Shown in pieces: positions 33,735 to 45,877 of a DNA stretch of 64,000 nt (position 1 is the stretch's first letter; each line of letters starts with the position of its first letter). A model generated the notes under the pieces. It was not told the DNA's origin. It was given only the letters and a program-made list of their open reading frames with translations, and did not search any database. Source of the DNA: Maratus speciosus (taxonomy: Eukaryota > Arthropoda > Arachnida > Araneae > Salticidae). The position numbers and the translations under genes are program-made. The stretch covers positions 390,201-454,200 of the forward strand of contig CAWVRF010001068.1 of the NCBI GenBank assembly GCA_963932465.1, written 5' to 3'.

Positions 33735-35400
33735 GGAGTGCCTGGCCTCAGAAATTTCGGTTCGTGCAGTCTTCTAGACAACCTCCACCCTCTCTGGGCT
33801 GTTCTAAGACCCTCTATAGTCATTTAAACTTCTTTCCACTTTCTTTCTACTGCAAGAGTGACCAACAACTATTGAGACAAGGATAAAATGAGCTGCTAAG
33901 GATCGAATTACACTTGCTCTCTCGCAATTGACTACAATTCCTGTTTTCAGAATTAGCTCTTCCGCAAATATAAATTGCTTTTGTTAGGGAAAAGAGGTAA
34001 TAACAATTTTAAAATTAAATTTCTTACACAAATATGGTATGTTAAAAGTAACTTACTTTATAATTTAACATTTAAAGTAAAGTGCTTGTACAAATAATTG
34101 TAACTACTATTTAAATCATTTCTATATGAGTGCCTGACGGCGCCATTAAACCTTGTGTGGCGCCCTTCTACTTGACCCTATTTTTGAACCGTTCTAATCC
34201 CCTCCAGTCACTTCCACTTCTTTTCACTTTCTTTCTACTACCGACGGTGACAAACAACTACAGAGATAAGAAGAATCGAATTACACTTATTGTCCTGTAA
34301 TTCATTACAATTACTGGTTTTAGAATTTTCTCTTCTGCAAATATAAATTGTTTTTGTTAGGGAACAGAGGTAGTAATTTAAACCCTTTCATTTGAGGGTG
34401 GCTGGCAGCGCCCTTAAACCTTCTATGGCGACCTACTACTTTAATATATTGAAAAAACTGTTCTCATCCTTTACTGTCACTTTCAGTTATTTCCACCCTT
34501 TCTTTCTTCTGCTAAATGTAACCAATCTAGACGAGAAGGAAATAATTGCATTTCTAAGGATCAAATCACATTTACTGTCAAGTAGTTGATTACAATTCCA
34601 GTTATAAGAATTTTGACTTCCGCATATATATAGTTTTTGTTAGGAAATAGATGCAGTAATTTAAATCCATTTTTTGCGGGACGGCGCGCTTAAACCTTCT
34701 ATCACACCCTACTAAACTAAACTAATCTCTGTGGACATACAATCCATGAAGGATCGGGGCCGACACTGCCCATCCTTGTTTTCTTGACCCTGGCCCCCGA
34801 GGTGCTATGCAGCATACGTCCCAGTCAGGTGGTCAGCCAAACGCAGGACCCTCGGTGTTTAATTCCCAAGCAAGCTTAGTAATCATTTCATTGACCCCGA
34901 AGGGATGAAAGGCTGAGTGAAGCTTATCCAGTCGGGAATCGAACTCTCGACCTGCAGCGCGGCTGACAGATGCTCTGGCCACTATACCACTGGGCTTCGT
35001 CGCGCCCTACTATTGAACATATTTGTAAACTTTTCTAATCCCTTCAGATACTTTTTTCCACTTCTCTCTACTGCCAAGGGTGACCAACAACTACCGCGAT
35101 AAGAAGGAAATAATTGTATCCTGCAATTGATTACAATTCCTGCTTTCAATTTTTTTCGTTCCTGATGCATAAATTTTCTTCGGGATAGGGGGGGGGGGTG
35201 GAGGGGTAGCGGAAGTAACAGGTCTAAAATTGAATGCCTTATACAAGTTTTGGATGTAAAAGTAACTCACTTTGTAATTTTACATTTAAAATAAAATAAT
35301 TTATAATTACTTTTTACTACTGATAAACCCTTTTTTACGGGTACCTGACGGCGCCCATAAACCTTCTGTGGCGCCCTACTATTTGAACATATTGGGGGAG
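33735..35400. repeat. ~250-400-bp tandem repeat, about five units
   Basis: A unit with GGCGCCCTTAAACCTTCTAT..GGCGCCCTACTA, then CACTTTCTTTCTACTGC, then GATTACAATTCC and AAATATAAATTG, begins near 33735, 34130, 34392, 34680 and 35338. Units vary in length through indels, and one is split by the SINE at 34715-34999. It lies just inside the right end of the large hAT. Confidence 0.8.
34715..34999 (-). mobile_element. tRNA-derived SINE
   Basis: On the minus strand the 5' head reads CCCAGTGGTATAGTGGCC (A box TGGTATAGTGG) and then GAGTTCGATTCC (B box). A ~200-bp body and a short TTAGTTTAGTT-type tail follow. The flanks TCACACCCTACTA (34702-34714) and TCGCGCCCTACTA (35000-35012) form a 13-bp target duplication with two differences. 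The element splits one unit of the local tandem repeat, so it inserted after that array formed. Pol III would drive transcription from the internal boxes. Confidence 0.88.
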
Positions 35401-35437
35401 GGGAGGCTCCCCTTCCCCCCCTAAAGCTACGTCCCTG

Positions 35438-35445
35438 CTTGAAAT
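35438..35445. repeat. 8-bp target duplication of the large hAT, right
   Basis: CTTGAAAT, identical to 26454-26461. Confidence 0.7.
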
Positions 35446-35890
35446 CAAAAGTTACAGCATATTCTATCAATTATACAGTGCTAACAAAAATCAATATTCA
35501 CATAATTTCGAAGGGTCTTTGTTATCCTGATCTTTTAAAAACCAAAACCTTCGTTTAGCCCTCCTCCAGTAAGAGGTCAAACTTAATTGAGGCATTACTT
35601 TTAGCATTTTTATAGTAGTATAGTGAGTGCACCTTTTCTTTTTAAATGCATCAAGTATTTCAATTCTTTAAAACACAAAATAAAATACATCTTTAGAAAA
35701 ATAAATAAGCTAGGTTTAAGTTTTCACCAGGTTTTAAAATATGAAGCAGATTTTTTGCAGTAACACACTGATCGTTAATGATCCTAAAATGACACATTTA
35801 TATCAAAACAAAGTTATAAAAAATGAAATAAAATTGCAAAATGGCATGCCTAATATAAAAGTACAAGTTTTGAAATCTAAAAAAATGACC
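35446..35890. other. AT-rich spacer
   Basis: Nothing recognised. Confidence 0.4.
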
Positions 35891-36430
35891 AGATTCGAAT
35901 AAAGTATGAAACAATTTACATCAAACTAAGTTAATACTAGCTAAAAATGATAAAAACATATTTACAAGGCAAATGAATATCTTTATTTTGATCGACATGT
36001 TTCATCACTCATACAACGCCATTCTCAAGATCTATGTTACAAATGTTTTCGCAAATTTTGTAAATTGAAAACTTACAAAAATCATGAGACCTCATGTATA
36101 ACAAAATCAAGTGCAATAATAAAAATAGACATTTGGACACGTGAATTATTTGATACATTTTTGTTTCTTATTCTTATTATCCACTTGCATTATAGCACTT
36201 GATTTCATAATGCATGAGATCTCGTGATTTTTGCTTACCAGTTTCAAATTTAAAATTAAAAAAATATAGTATATATTTGTATCATTATAGATCTTGTCGT
36301 TGTCGGAGTAATGAAACCTGTCAATCTGTATAAAGGTATTTATTTGCCTTGCAAACGTAATTTTATCATTTTTAGCAAGTATTAACTCAGTTTGATGATT
36401 GTAAATGATTTTCATATCTAATTCTAAATA
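35891..36430. repeat. ~540-bp diverged foldback
   Basis: Left-arm blocks (reverse complements of TATTTGCCTTG, TTTTATCATTTTTAGC, GTATTAACT and AGTTTGATG) are mirrored in order between 36300 and 36420. An inner pair around ATGAGATCTCGTGATTTT / AAAATCATGAGACCTCAT is also mirrored. The arms of ~220-260 bp are diverged and the ends are unclear, so the class is unknown. A 98-residue minus-strand ORF across the right arm is AT-rich translation, not a supported gene. Confidence 0.6.
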
Positions 36431-36666
36431 CATCCCATTCAAATAACATTAGCCGTTCTATCTCAGATCATTAGTCCTCATCAGGGGATATTCTCAGATT
36501 TTATGTCTTTGGCTGAAAAGTGTGAATTAAAAGCAACAACAACAACAAAAAAAAAAAGGCAAGAAATTTAGGTTCATATCTATTATTTTTTATGTCAACA
36601 TCTCCTTTCCCAATGTGCCTAGAAAACACACAACAATGAAGGACATATCATAAAAAAGTTCTTTAA

Positions 36667-37074
36667 GAGCCTATTAGTCACTCAAAAAAGACCCGGAGGA
36701 TAATGTTAGTCCTATGGGGAAGTTATTTTCAAATATCTCACTTGAATTTTGATATTTTAGAATGATTTTTTTTGCATAGGTAGCTGAGGACGATCTACAA
36801 CTGGACTAGTTTTTACTTTTTTTATTTTGGTTTAATATATTTTTTTAATTACTTTTACTTTCTGAACCGGTTCTAAAATTGAAACTATTCTAAGAAAAAA
36901 AAAAAAACTATAACCAAAATCAAAAAGTAAAAACTAACCCGGTTGTAGATCGTCCTCAGCTATCCCATGTAAAAAAAATCATTCGAAAATATCAAAATTC
37001 AAGCGAGATATTAGATAATAACTTCCCCATAGGATTAACATTATCATCCGGGTCTTTTTGAGAGACTAAAGCTC
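36667..37074. mobile_element. TTAA-flanked foldback MITE, copy 2
   Basis: 408 bp between TTAA at 36663-36666 and 37075-37078. Both arms run ~190 bp: GAGC..TTAGTC.CTCAAAAA, GACCCGGA, TAATGTTA.TCCTATGGGGAAG and GTAGATCGTCCTCAGCTA are mirrored. Homologous to 9880-10294. No ORF. Probably mobilised by a piggyBac-like or Kolobok transposase (inference from TTAA). Confidence 0.85.
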
Positions 37075-37092
37075 TTAACACTAGATTCTTAA

Positions 37093-37290
37093 CACTAGAA
37101 TGACGTTGAAGGGCTATTTTTGCCCGTACCGTATATTTCGGTACGAACCGGATATTTCTTTATAAAATAAATTTAAAAGACACAAAAAAAAAAACAAAGG
37201 ATTAATTAAATAAGTTGAACAGTTTTAAATAAAAATTCTACTGGTGAATATTTTTATGAAACTTGGGTAAAATTTCCCGTCTTTCTAGTG
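37093..37290. mobile_element. piggyBac-type MITE with CACTAGAA ends
   Basis: 198 bp between TTAA at 37089-37092 and 37291-37294. The left end is CACTAGAATGACG and the reverse-complemented right end is CACTAGAAAGACG. The decayed piggyBac at 62062-63851 begins TTAACACTAGAACGGCG, so it is plausibly a relative of this MITE's parent. An extra TTAACACTAGA lies 14 bp upstream at 37075. Confidence 0.88.
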
Positions 37291-37294
37291 TTAA

Positions 37295-39331
37295 ACATAT
37301 TTTTCAGATAGTTGTGTAACAATTTTAGGAAAAAAAAATCATTAATATTCCTTAATTGAAATTGCCATAATTTTTTTAAAGGGTTGGAAAAAACGGTTTA
37401 TTTGATTTAAACAAGTTATATATATATATATATATATATATATTCTTTCCTATTACATTTACATGGATATTTGTTGATAAAAATAAACGTTGGAGAATAT
37501 ATAAATAATATAACTTAAATTACATAATTGCAGTCTGTTATATAGAAAACATTTAAAACATTATTAGTAACAGCTACATATTATGTTTAAAGAATAAACT
37601 ACTCTACATAGCGAAACACTGATGCCTTGAAAATCTCAATAAATATACTTTTGTTTACTACTAATAAATAAATATTTGATGTAGTTTCATGAATATTATA
37701 TACTTTCCATGGCTAACTAAAAAGTTTCCTTTCACATGGACTTTTACTTTCTCAGGCTGTTAAAAATTTTCCTCTTTCAAATACTTGGTATCTGGAAAGT
37801 CTGATATTTCTGTCAGAATACTAGATTAGCAATTATGATCTTTTATTCAAAATAAAGCTTTTCAAAAGAAATCCCTAGAATAATTTGACATTTACAAATT
37901 GAGTCTTTACACTTTTTTCCCAGAAATATTGTGTATTGTCCCTTGACATTTCTCCTTTGAAACTACCAGCTTTAAAAAGATAACAGTAAAATAAGAAGAA
38001 GTAACAGTAATTATCAGCTTTTTAAACTACTGAAAATATTGATCTTAAAATGTACAGTATTTTACAAAAGTTGTTATCCACTAAAACATTTAAACAGCCA
38101 TCAGACTGAATAAAGAGACTTTTTACTAAAATATGTTATAAAAAAACACATTATTTTTAACCAATTCACCTAAAAATGAATAATCATATATATTTTAGGC
38201 ATTTTTATGAGACATTTTTTTAAAGATCGCAAGCAAATCTTATCGCAAATTTGCGTTCAAGAAACAAACTTTTTTTCTAGTTGTTTTTTATATCCAATTT
38301 CTTGGGCTATTTTGACTATATGAGCTCTCACAAACAAAAATTTTCTTTACCTTCACTGCAGTATTTTTTTGCAATGAAAACTAATTCACTGAACATCTTT
38401 AATACTTTTTCTTAACCTAATCATTATTCCTAGTTAAAAATAAAATCGCCTTCAAATAAGTATCTTCATATTGATTAATTTTTTATATAAATATCAGTAC
38501 CTAAGGTTGTTAAAGAATTTTTTTATTTCAAATACTTTATTTATTTATTTATTTATTTATTTTGACTGATAACTCCAAGTCAACATTTTTGACCATTAGT
38601 TTCAGCAAGTAACAGAAAAATTAGATTTGTATTATTGAAATGCTATAACTAGCACCCAATTTTTAATGCCTTATTATTCGACTTCATGTCTTGAATTTTT
38701 TTCTTAATTTTTAAAGGATAATCTCTGCAATCAGGAAAATTTTTGTTTACAGCTTGGCCAAAATATTGAAGACAATCTTTTTATGATATTCATTGCTGTA
38801 AATAATCTGCATTTTCTTAAATAAAAATCTTTTATGGTAAACATATAATAATCCATTTTATATTTACTAAATTCACATGTTTTAAGTTTTTGCTTTAGAG
38901 ACCCAGATATGTTCATCAACACATATTAATTTTCATTCTACGTGCATACAAATATGCGCTAGACCCACTGTCTCATGTTGACTGCTGAAATGTAGTGTTA
39001 AAAGAAGAAATTATTAATATCCAATAACTTGAAACACTTAAATTGTACAAAAAAATAGAAAACATCAGATTAGATTTACGAAAAAAAACTTTTTTTTCTG
39101 AGAAAAACCTAGTTGGTTTAAATCATATACGTATATTTTTTTAAGACAAAGTTTCACAACCATGAGTATAGTAAAAAATAAGTTAATGCAAATTATTATA
39201 ACTTTAATAAGGAGAAATAAAATACTCTGTTCTGATACTATACATTTTATTTCTACAGAATATTGTAGATGTAATACATTTTTATCTTTAATTACCACAA
39301 TAATATTTTGCTTAATATGTTTCAATCAAGT
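37295..39331. other. AT-rich region with simple repeats
   Basis: No gene supported. It contains a (TA)n microsatellite at 37417-37443 and an (ATTT)n run at about 38537-38563. Confidence 0.5.
37417..37443. repeat. (TA)n microsatellite
   Basis: About 13 uninterrupted TA units. Confidence 0.95.
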
Positions 39332-39339
39332 CCTACTGG

Positions 39340-39660
39340 CAGCACCATTGCTAAGACTTTTTATTGGTGGGGGAGGGAACCTTAAATTGCCAAGTCAAAT
39401 TTCAGTATTTGTGAACTTGTTTTAAAATTTTGCCAACTTATAGTTAGAAAATGTAACATAGTTCTTATTTGTTAAAAGTTTAATAATATTCCCAGTTAGT
39501 TTTGTAATTTTTGCCAAGTCTATCAGAAATAGAAATTATATTACAGTTCTTATTAAAGTTTGAAACCAATTTGCCAACTAAGTTTGTAAATTTGCCAAGT
39601 ATAATAACACTTGTGAATGCTTAGGAGGGGGGAGGCTCCCCCTCCATAGCGAGGTCCCTG
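39340..39660. mobile_element. 321-bp hAT-type MITE
   Basis: Exact 8-bp duplications CCTACTGG (39332-39339 and 39661-39668) bracket ends CAGCACCATTGCTA and, reverse-complemented, CAGGGACCTCGCTA. Subterminal G-rich runs (GGTGGGGGAGGG at the left, GGAGGGGGGAGG at the right) are shared with the ends of the large hAT at 26462-35437. The interior repeats TTTGCCAA(C/G)T several times. Non-coding. Confidence 0.85.
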
Positions 39661-39668
39661 CCTACTGG

Positions 39669-40690
39669 TATGAATGTTAAATAAAAATGAATAATACTGA
39701 CTGTGTGTACTAAGAGCTATTCTTCAATGGAGAGGAACAAGATTAGCAACAATTGAACGAAAGTCGAATCAATCAATTCAGAGACTGAAAATAAGTAAAA
39801 GCGTGTGTTGAATCGTTAGCCTATGCAATGATTTGGCAACAATCAGTACTAGCCCAAGAGATGCTTGTTGATTTGATATATAAAAAAATAATGTGTTTAT
39901 ATTATTTAAAATAAATGAAGATAGTAAAAAAGCACAAATTTTGAATCTCTGAGATGCATTTGTATCCTTTATGTTGAACTAGATTCTCCCTAAATCTTGA
40001 ATGTACCATAGAGGTTTGTGGATACAATAAATTATTTTGACTATTACTTAATTTGACTTATTACTAATACACTAATTATTTGACTTATTACTAATACATA
40101 TGGAAAAAAGTATGATCATTTTAGATTAACTTGTAATGTTCTACTACAAATTAGCACAGTATAACATTACAGACACTCTTTATGTAGATAAAATTTAAAC
40201 TTCATCTTTAATATTTAAAAAAAATCTGCATTTCAAACCTTAAATTTTAGATATTTTTCAAATGATATAGCTGCCTTTAATCTATCACTAACAACTGCTT
40301 TATTTTCAAGGAGATATAAGGTGTTTTATTAAGCAGATTTGGGATATATTTGTTTAAGTTACCCCTAACTTGTTTCAAAATAGGAATGTCACTTAATTAG
40401 TATGATACGTAGACAAATGCATGCTTCAGTTCATGGCACATTAGATCTTATCACCAAAGCAAATCATTCAAGCTCAATTTAAAAATAAGGAACAAGTCAA
40501 TGGTTTGTTTTCATCATTTTGGACACTTTAGTCAAAATCATTAAAAAAAATGTGGAGTTAGAGCAAAACAAACTTTATTCAACACTTAGAACATTATTAC
40601 ATAACTAAAAAAAACTTTCTTTTTACCATATGAAATGGCCATGAAAAAAATTACGGATTAATTTTCTGTTCTTTAAAAATAGTACAACAA
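39669..40690. other. AT-rich spacer
   Basis: Nothing recognised. Confidence 0.4.
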
Positions 40691-41077
40691 CAGTATAACT
40701 TATTTAATCTAAAATCTTTATGATTACAGCAATTCCAGATCATAGAAAACCCTCGATTACAGATGTTTTGAAATTATAGCATTTAGATAAAAATGATACT
40801 AATTTCTTTTATTAATATGGAAATACAAAAATGCAAGGAACTTGATAATTGAAAAACATAGAGAAAAATTAATTCAAAATGCTTTAAAAGAAACATAAAT
40901 ATTTTAAATAATTATGGATATTTTATTCAGTGTCAATATCTGTTGTAAATTACAAAAAACAATGACCATGCGATTTTTATAAAATTACAATTTCTGATTT
41001 ATAAATACTCAATAAATAATGCAAATCACAAGAATAACAAACATAACATAAAAAAATATTACAAATAAAACTAATTT

Positions 41078-41127
<50 letters not shown>

Positions 41128-41656
41128 ATGCTCAGAAATTTAAATAAGACTTACAACTAATTAAAAAAATTACTTTCTATTACATGAACATATTTAAAAT
41201 AATGACACATAAGACTAATCTTATAAAAAATTAAATATATTGCACCTGGAAATATCGAAGTATGTCGCAAATTAAACATTTAAAAGAAATAATAAATAAT
41301 AAAATCCGATTTTGTGATGTTTTGGTGCTATCTTCTTATCTCTGGAGAAAGAAAAATAGCAAAATTACATTAATTCTGAATGTTTACAACTTAATATAAA
41401 AAAAGATATCTGTAATAATTACAATAATACATTGCTAAAATAATAATTCAGAAAGTTCTTACAATTTTAAATTTGAAAAAGAAAGCAGTAAATTTGTCTT
41501 TTCATTTTTTTAAATCATTTTCTGAAATTCCTTCATATATGTGTAATAGCGCCAGCTATGACCTTTAATTGAAAATAAAAACAAATAAATGTACCAAAAT
41601 GTCTCGATTACAGATGTTTCCACATTAGAGATGTCCAGATTAAAGATGTTATACAG
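40691..41656. mobile_element. pogo/Tigger-like non-autonomous element
   Basis: The left end CAGTATAACTTATTTAATCT faces a right end with reverse complement CTGTATAACATCTTTAATCT. A subterminal CTCGATTACAGATGTTT block near 40752 and 41606 reinforces the pairing, though those two copies are in direct orientation. TA follows the right end (41657-41658); the left flank is AA. The interior includes a 43-bp poly-A run. No transposase. Confidence 0.6.
41082..41124 (+). repeat. poly-A tract (~43 bp)
   Basis: Uninterrupted A run inside the pogo-like element. Confidence 0.95.
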
Positions 41657-43641
41657 TAATACAATTTACAGTTTATGAAATCTATAACTGTAATTTTTTT
41701 TTATTTAGATTAAGTACATTCTATCTGAATTATTCTATTACTAATGGGATTTTTAAACATTTACACACATTTTAAGTCTAATCAAAATATGAAAAATATA
41801 AGTGTTTTCTTATAAAAGGAAACTCTACATATTTCTTTTTTCATAATTTTACAGTTCAATGAAACTTTTTATAAAACATTCATTTTATTGTGTAAAGACC
41901 TTTTTTATTAAATGGAATTTTGAGAAGGGTTAACGACAAAACAATTTTTTCCTGAATCAAACTCAATTTTAATAATATTACTCAACTTGCATTGCAAGAA
42001 ATATAAATACAATGCAACATTTCATAGTTATAAAATTTCTGGTAAACATTAAAAATAACACTGACATCTAGCTTACCCAGTGAACAATTTCTTCAAAATA
42101 GACTGAAATCAACTGTAAATTCAGCACAGAAAGCATTGTAACTGCATGTGAATAACTCCATTTCTATTTTCTTGTAAAAAGAAAAAATAAATAAATTTAT
42201 ATATATGTATTATATACGAATAACATTCATATTATAGAATATGAATAAAGATATAAAAAAAGCATACTTAAAACCATACTAATCATAGAGCATGGTACGT
42301 GTTAAAAAATAAAAAATAAACTCCTGCTGGCTCGGCCTGCAGGCACAGGTAGATTTCGAAGTTAAGTTACGATAAGTTAAGTAAAGTTATGTTGCTGTAA
42401 AAATTCATACTATCAAAAACTTGGTATTACAAATACAAAAGTTATAGATAATATAAGGAAGATTTATATAATAAATTTAAAACGTGTGGTGATTAATTCA
42501 TTAAATGAACCACACATTATATTTTCAATTCTAACATTCTTTTTTATTGAAACACACGCATGTTTAAAAATGCAAACCTATATACAGTACTACCTCAGAG
42601 GGTTGTCAAAAATTTTCTTCATGCCAATGATACTTTCTTACAACCTTTGTGACAGATTAACTGATATGATGATTTTTTTTCTTCTACAACCCACATTTCT
42701 TTCTTTCTTTTTTTCTGTAAGAATTGATTCTATCAAAATCTTGTGAATATAAAAGTTGTAGATAATATTAAAAAAATTTATAATCGGATTTGATATCCTG
42801 TGAACTAACCAAGTTATGGATTTTTTTTTTCTCCTTGAGGCCATTTTTAATTACTAATTTCCTGCCTATGATCCCTGGTAGCATATAATCTGCATATGTC
42901 AATTTCATATTTAAAAAAAAAAAAAAAACATCGTATAATTTGCAGGTTAAACTTTCACTCAAAAAAATTCACAAGATCCACAGGTCTAACATTCAGCCAT
43001 AAGGGAAATAATATTGAATCTAGTGTAACATATTTTCATTTTTAACTTTTATATTTAACACTTCATAAATAAATAAAAATAGAAAATTCAGTACAAAGAT
43101 ATTGGCAATTCTATCACACAAAAGTAAGAATAAATTTGGAAGGTTTACATAGGTACTTAATAAAAAAAAATTATACTTAAGTAAGTTAATTACTTAAACA
43201 TATGTTTAAATGAAATATAAATTCCCTGTACTAGCTTTTTCCTTGCCTTATTTTTATTTTAATATGATTTGGGTTGAATGAGTATATGCTTTTAACTTGA
43301 GTAATGATGGTGCCATCTACCGAACTACGAGAGAGATATTGAAAATCAAGCAAGCATTATCCCAGAGTACATTAATATTATATTTCCTGACAAAAAATAA
43401 ATAAAAAACATATGAAATGAAAAGATGCTTTAATTTAATCAAATGACTTCATTTAAGAATTATCGTAAATTTAAAAAGTTGCACTATTTTTAGTTTAATT
43501 TCTATTTAAAAATTATAATAATGAAAATAGAAACTTACCAATTATATTACATCACAAACTTGTACAGCAAAAATATAAACAATGCTTAATTAATTTATTA
43601 TATAGACGTAAAAAATCGGATACTCTTAAAAATAAAATAAT
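41657..43641. other. AT-rich region left of the pogo pseudogene
   Basis: No ORF supported. Two direct copies of a CTATCAAAA..TTG..AAAAGTT.TAGATAATAT block lie at about 42408 and 42730. CTAATTTCCTGCCTATGAT at 42854-42872 is mirrored at 45331-45350, which may mark subterminal parts of the pogo element between them. Confidence 0.45.
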
Positions 43642-44902
43642 TTAATTAAATCCATCAAAATAAGAATCCGATTTGAACAATCTTAACAATTCTTCTGATA
43701 AATTTGTATCATTCTCATTTGCAAAGTCATTGTTACTAGAGCAATCATAATCAATTTCATTGATTATTTTAGGCTTTTTAAATGAATATTTTTTTTCAAA
43801 AATTTCATTGCAAGCTTCTTTTATTCATTCACATATTTTTGCTTATGATACATGACACATTTTTCTATTTTTTGTGTAGCTGTGATGGCCTTAGGCCATC
43901 CATTTTTCCGATAAGTTTCCCACTTTACTTTTAAATGATTTATTTACTCCTACATCGAGGGGTTGCAAAATCTTTGTCAGACCACACGGTATAATAGCCA
44001 GTTCTACTTTAGCAGATTTGCACACACTTTTTACTTTGTCATAAATGCATGGTCTCATAGAATCCATGATAAATAACGCACCTGGATTGAAAAATGCACC
44101 CTTTCTTTTTCTAAAAGCAGTACTTATCCAGGATATCATCATGTTTTCGTTCATCCATCCTTTCTCAACGGCTCGAATTTCCACTCCTTTTGGATAATTT
44201 TCTTTTGATATTGTTTTTCTTTTAAATATTATCATCAGTGTTAGTTTTATCCCATCTGCCGCACCAGATAAAACTATGGTGAAAGCTGCTTTTTCATGTC
44301 TCGTTGTAGTTATAGAAATGCTTTCCTTTCCTTGAGAATCAACAGTATAGTTCAGAAGACAATCGAAATGTAACGGAACTTCATCCATAGTAATTATTTC
44401 CTTTGAGCTGAAATTTTTTTCTTCAATAATTTTTTTCACATAATTTAGGAAATATTCTGTCTTTTTTTCCTAATTTTCTGGCAAGTCTTGCATCACAGTC
44501 GTACGATCCCAAACTGAAAGTTACTTCCGCTTCATGAAACGGTAGCACCATATAGCTCCACCTTCAAAATTTTCTACATTCATTTCTCTGGCCGTAACCT
44601 GAGCTTTGCATCTTATTTTCACAGTTGACACTGATAGGCCCATCTCCCGTTGACTCAAAATCCAGGAATGTAGTTCATTTTCAAGACCAGGTCATGCTGC
44701 ATGACTTCTTCTATACGCTTGTCACTTTCTATTCATATTTAGACGTTTCTCTTTATTTTTACACCAAAGTCCTATATTGAATTTTATCAACGTTAAAAAT
44801 CATTCCTGCTTTCCTACTACCGATTTCCACTGCTTTCTCAATTATTTTAAGTTTTAATTCAGATGTGTAACTAACACGTTTACACTTTGCAGCACCAGAC
44901 AT
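43642..44902 (-). pseudogene. pogo/Tigger-type (DDD) transposase, decayed
   Basis: From ATG at 44902: a CENP-B/psq-type N-terminus (SYTSELKLKIIEKAVEIGSR) with a shift near residue 45; then a second HTH (HSWILSQREMGLSVSTVKIR...FEGGAIWCYRFMKRK); and the DDE_1 catalytic domain, open at 44439-43891, with TMDEVPLHFD, LFIMDSMRP and LQPLDVGVNKSFK supplying the three Asp of pogo-type enzymes. KGWMNENMMISWI and IPCGLTKILQPLD are family hallmarks. In-frame stops occur after NMNRK, SHAA, FMKRK, DLPEN and KWMA, and the acidic tail ends at 43642. Length (~420 codons) is close to family norms. It binds element ends and cuts/pastes in the nucleus when intact; this copy is dead. Confidence 0.88.
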
Positions 44903-45877
44903 TTTGCTCTGTTAAGACTTAAGAAGAACATATTTAATTAGTCATAGTCAGAAAAGAAAATGGCATATAACAATGTGCTTCTCTTAGAGAAGAATCTGTA
45001 GGAACATGTGAAAATGATTCCCTACTTTTCCCTCTAAAGAGATTTCTTCCCCATTGTTTTGCTATCCAGGATAAAGATTTTGTGCTCAAATAATCCTTGC
45101 ATCCTTGATAGAAAGGGATTATTCTCATCATGCAAAAAAACTTACCTGGTGAATATGAATCCTGTAGCACCATCTGTTGATTCTTAATAAAGATATTTGT
45201 AAATTTGCTTTAAAAAATTATGTTTATTGACAGTTACGAAGATATTGCGTAGGAAAAAAATTGCAGATAATCTACAGCAGCTATCATCTACATTATAAGA
45301 AAAATAAAGTTTTTAAACATATAATCTGCAGATTATAGGCAGGAAATTAGGATACATAACAGAACGTAAGTGTGTCTATTCCAGGAATGATTCTAAGTTT
45401 TTAAAAATGTTATGAAAGGTTACACCAAAGGGGCGGGGGGGATAATCCTCTATTTCCGTGTCATTATCAGATGAGGTGAAACAAGCACTGTTACAAGTTC
45501 AAGCATGAAAATGAAAATTCTTGGGAAAAGAAAGAAAATTGCACAAAGAAATCCAATTTGGGTGCAGAAGGCAGAAACAAAATGGCCGTTTGGGCACAAA
45601 CACAGTCAAAATAACCCATTTGTAGCAGATATTTTCATTTGGCACAATTGGAACAGGAGTGTAAGTACTCACATAAGTGACAATCTTCTAGATTCATTCA
45701 AATGGCATGAACATTTTTTCAACAGAAAATTTTACTTAATGAATGCAATGAAATAAGTATGACATAGTAACATGACTCATTATAATACATAAATTTTCTA
45801 TGTTTGTTCCAACTGGAAAAAAACAAAACAAAAAAAAAAAAAAAACCAGAAGGCTGCATCATATTAAATAATTGGTA
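44903..45877. other. AT-rich flank of the pogo pseudogene
   Basis: Likely includes the 5' non-coding part of the pogo element, to about 45350 by the mirrored block there. No other feature. Confidence 0.4.

Larger units (their letters stand above)
26462..35437. mobile_element. ~9-kb hAT-type composite element (inferred from ends)
   Basis: The left end CAGGGCCGTAGCTT is followed by a G-run. The right end has reverse complement CAGGGACGTAGCTT followed by a G-rich run, so 13 of 14 terminal bases match. Both sides carry the exact 8-bp duplication CTTGAAAT. No transposase of its own is visible. The interior holds a complete second hAT-like element, a TTAA MITE, two tandem-repeat blocks, a TA-flanked MITE and a SINE. 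The low chance of matching ends plus a matching 8-bp flank supports a single insertion later filled by others. The alternative is two separate related ends, which would leave the flank match as coincidence. Confidence 0.65.

Noticed and set aside
36146..36442. 98-residue minus-strand ORF
   Set aside because: Falls within one arm of the diverged foldback, with no mirrored ORF and no domain.
45505..45756. 83-residue ORF starting MKMKILGKRKK
   Set aside because: Unusual composition but no family resemblance or splice context; insufficient support.
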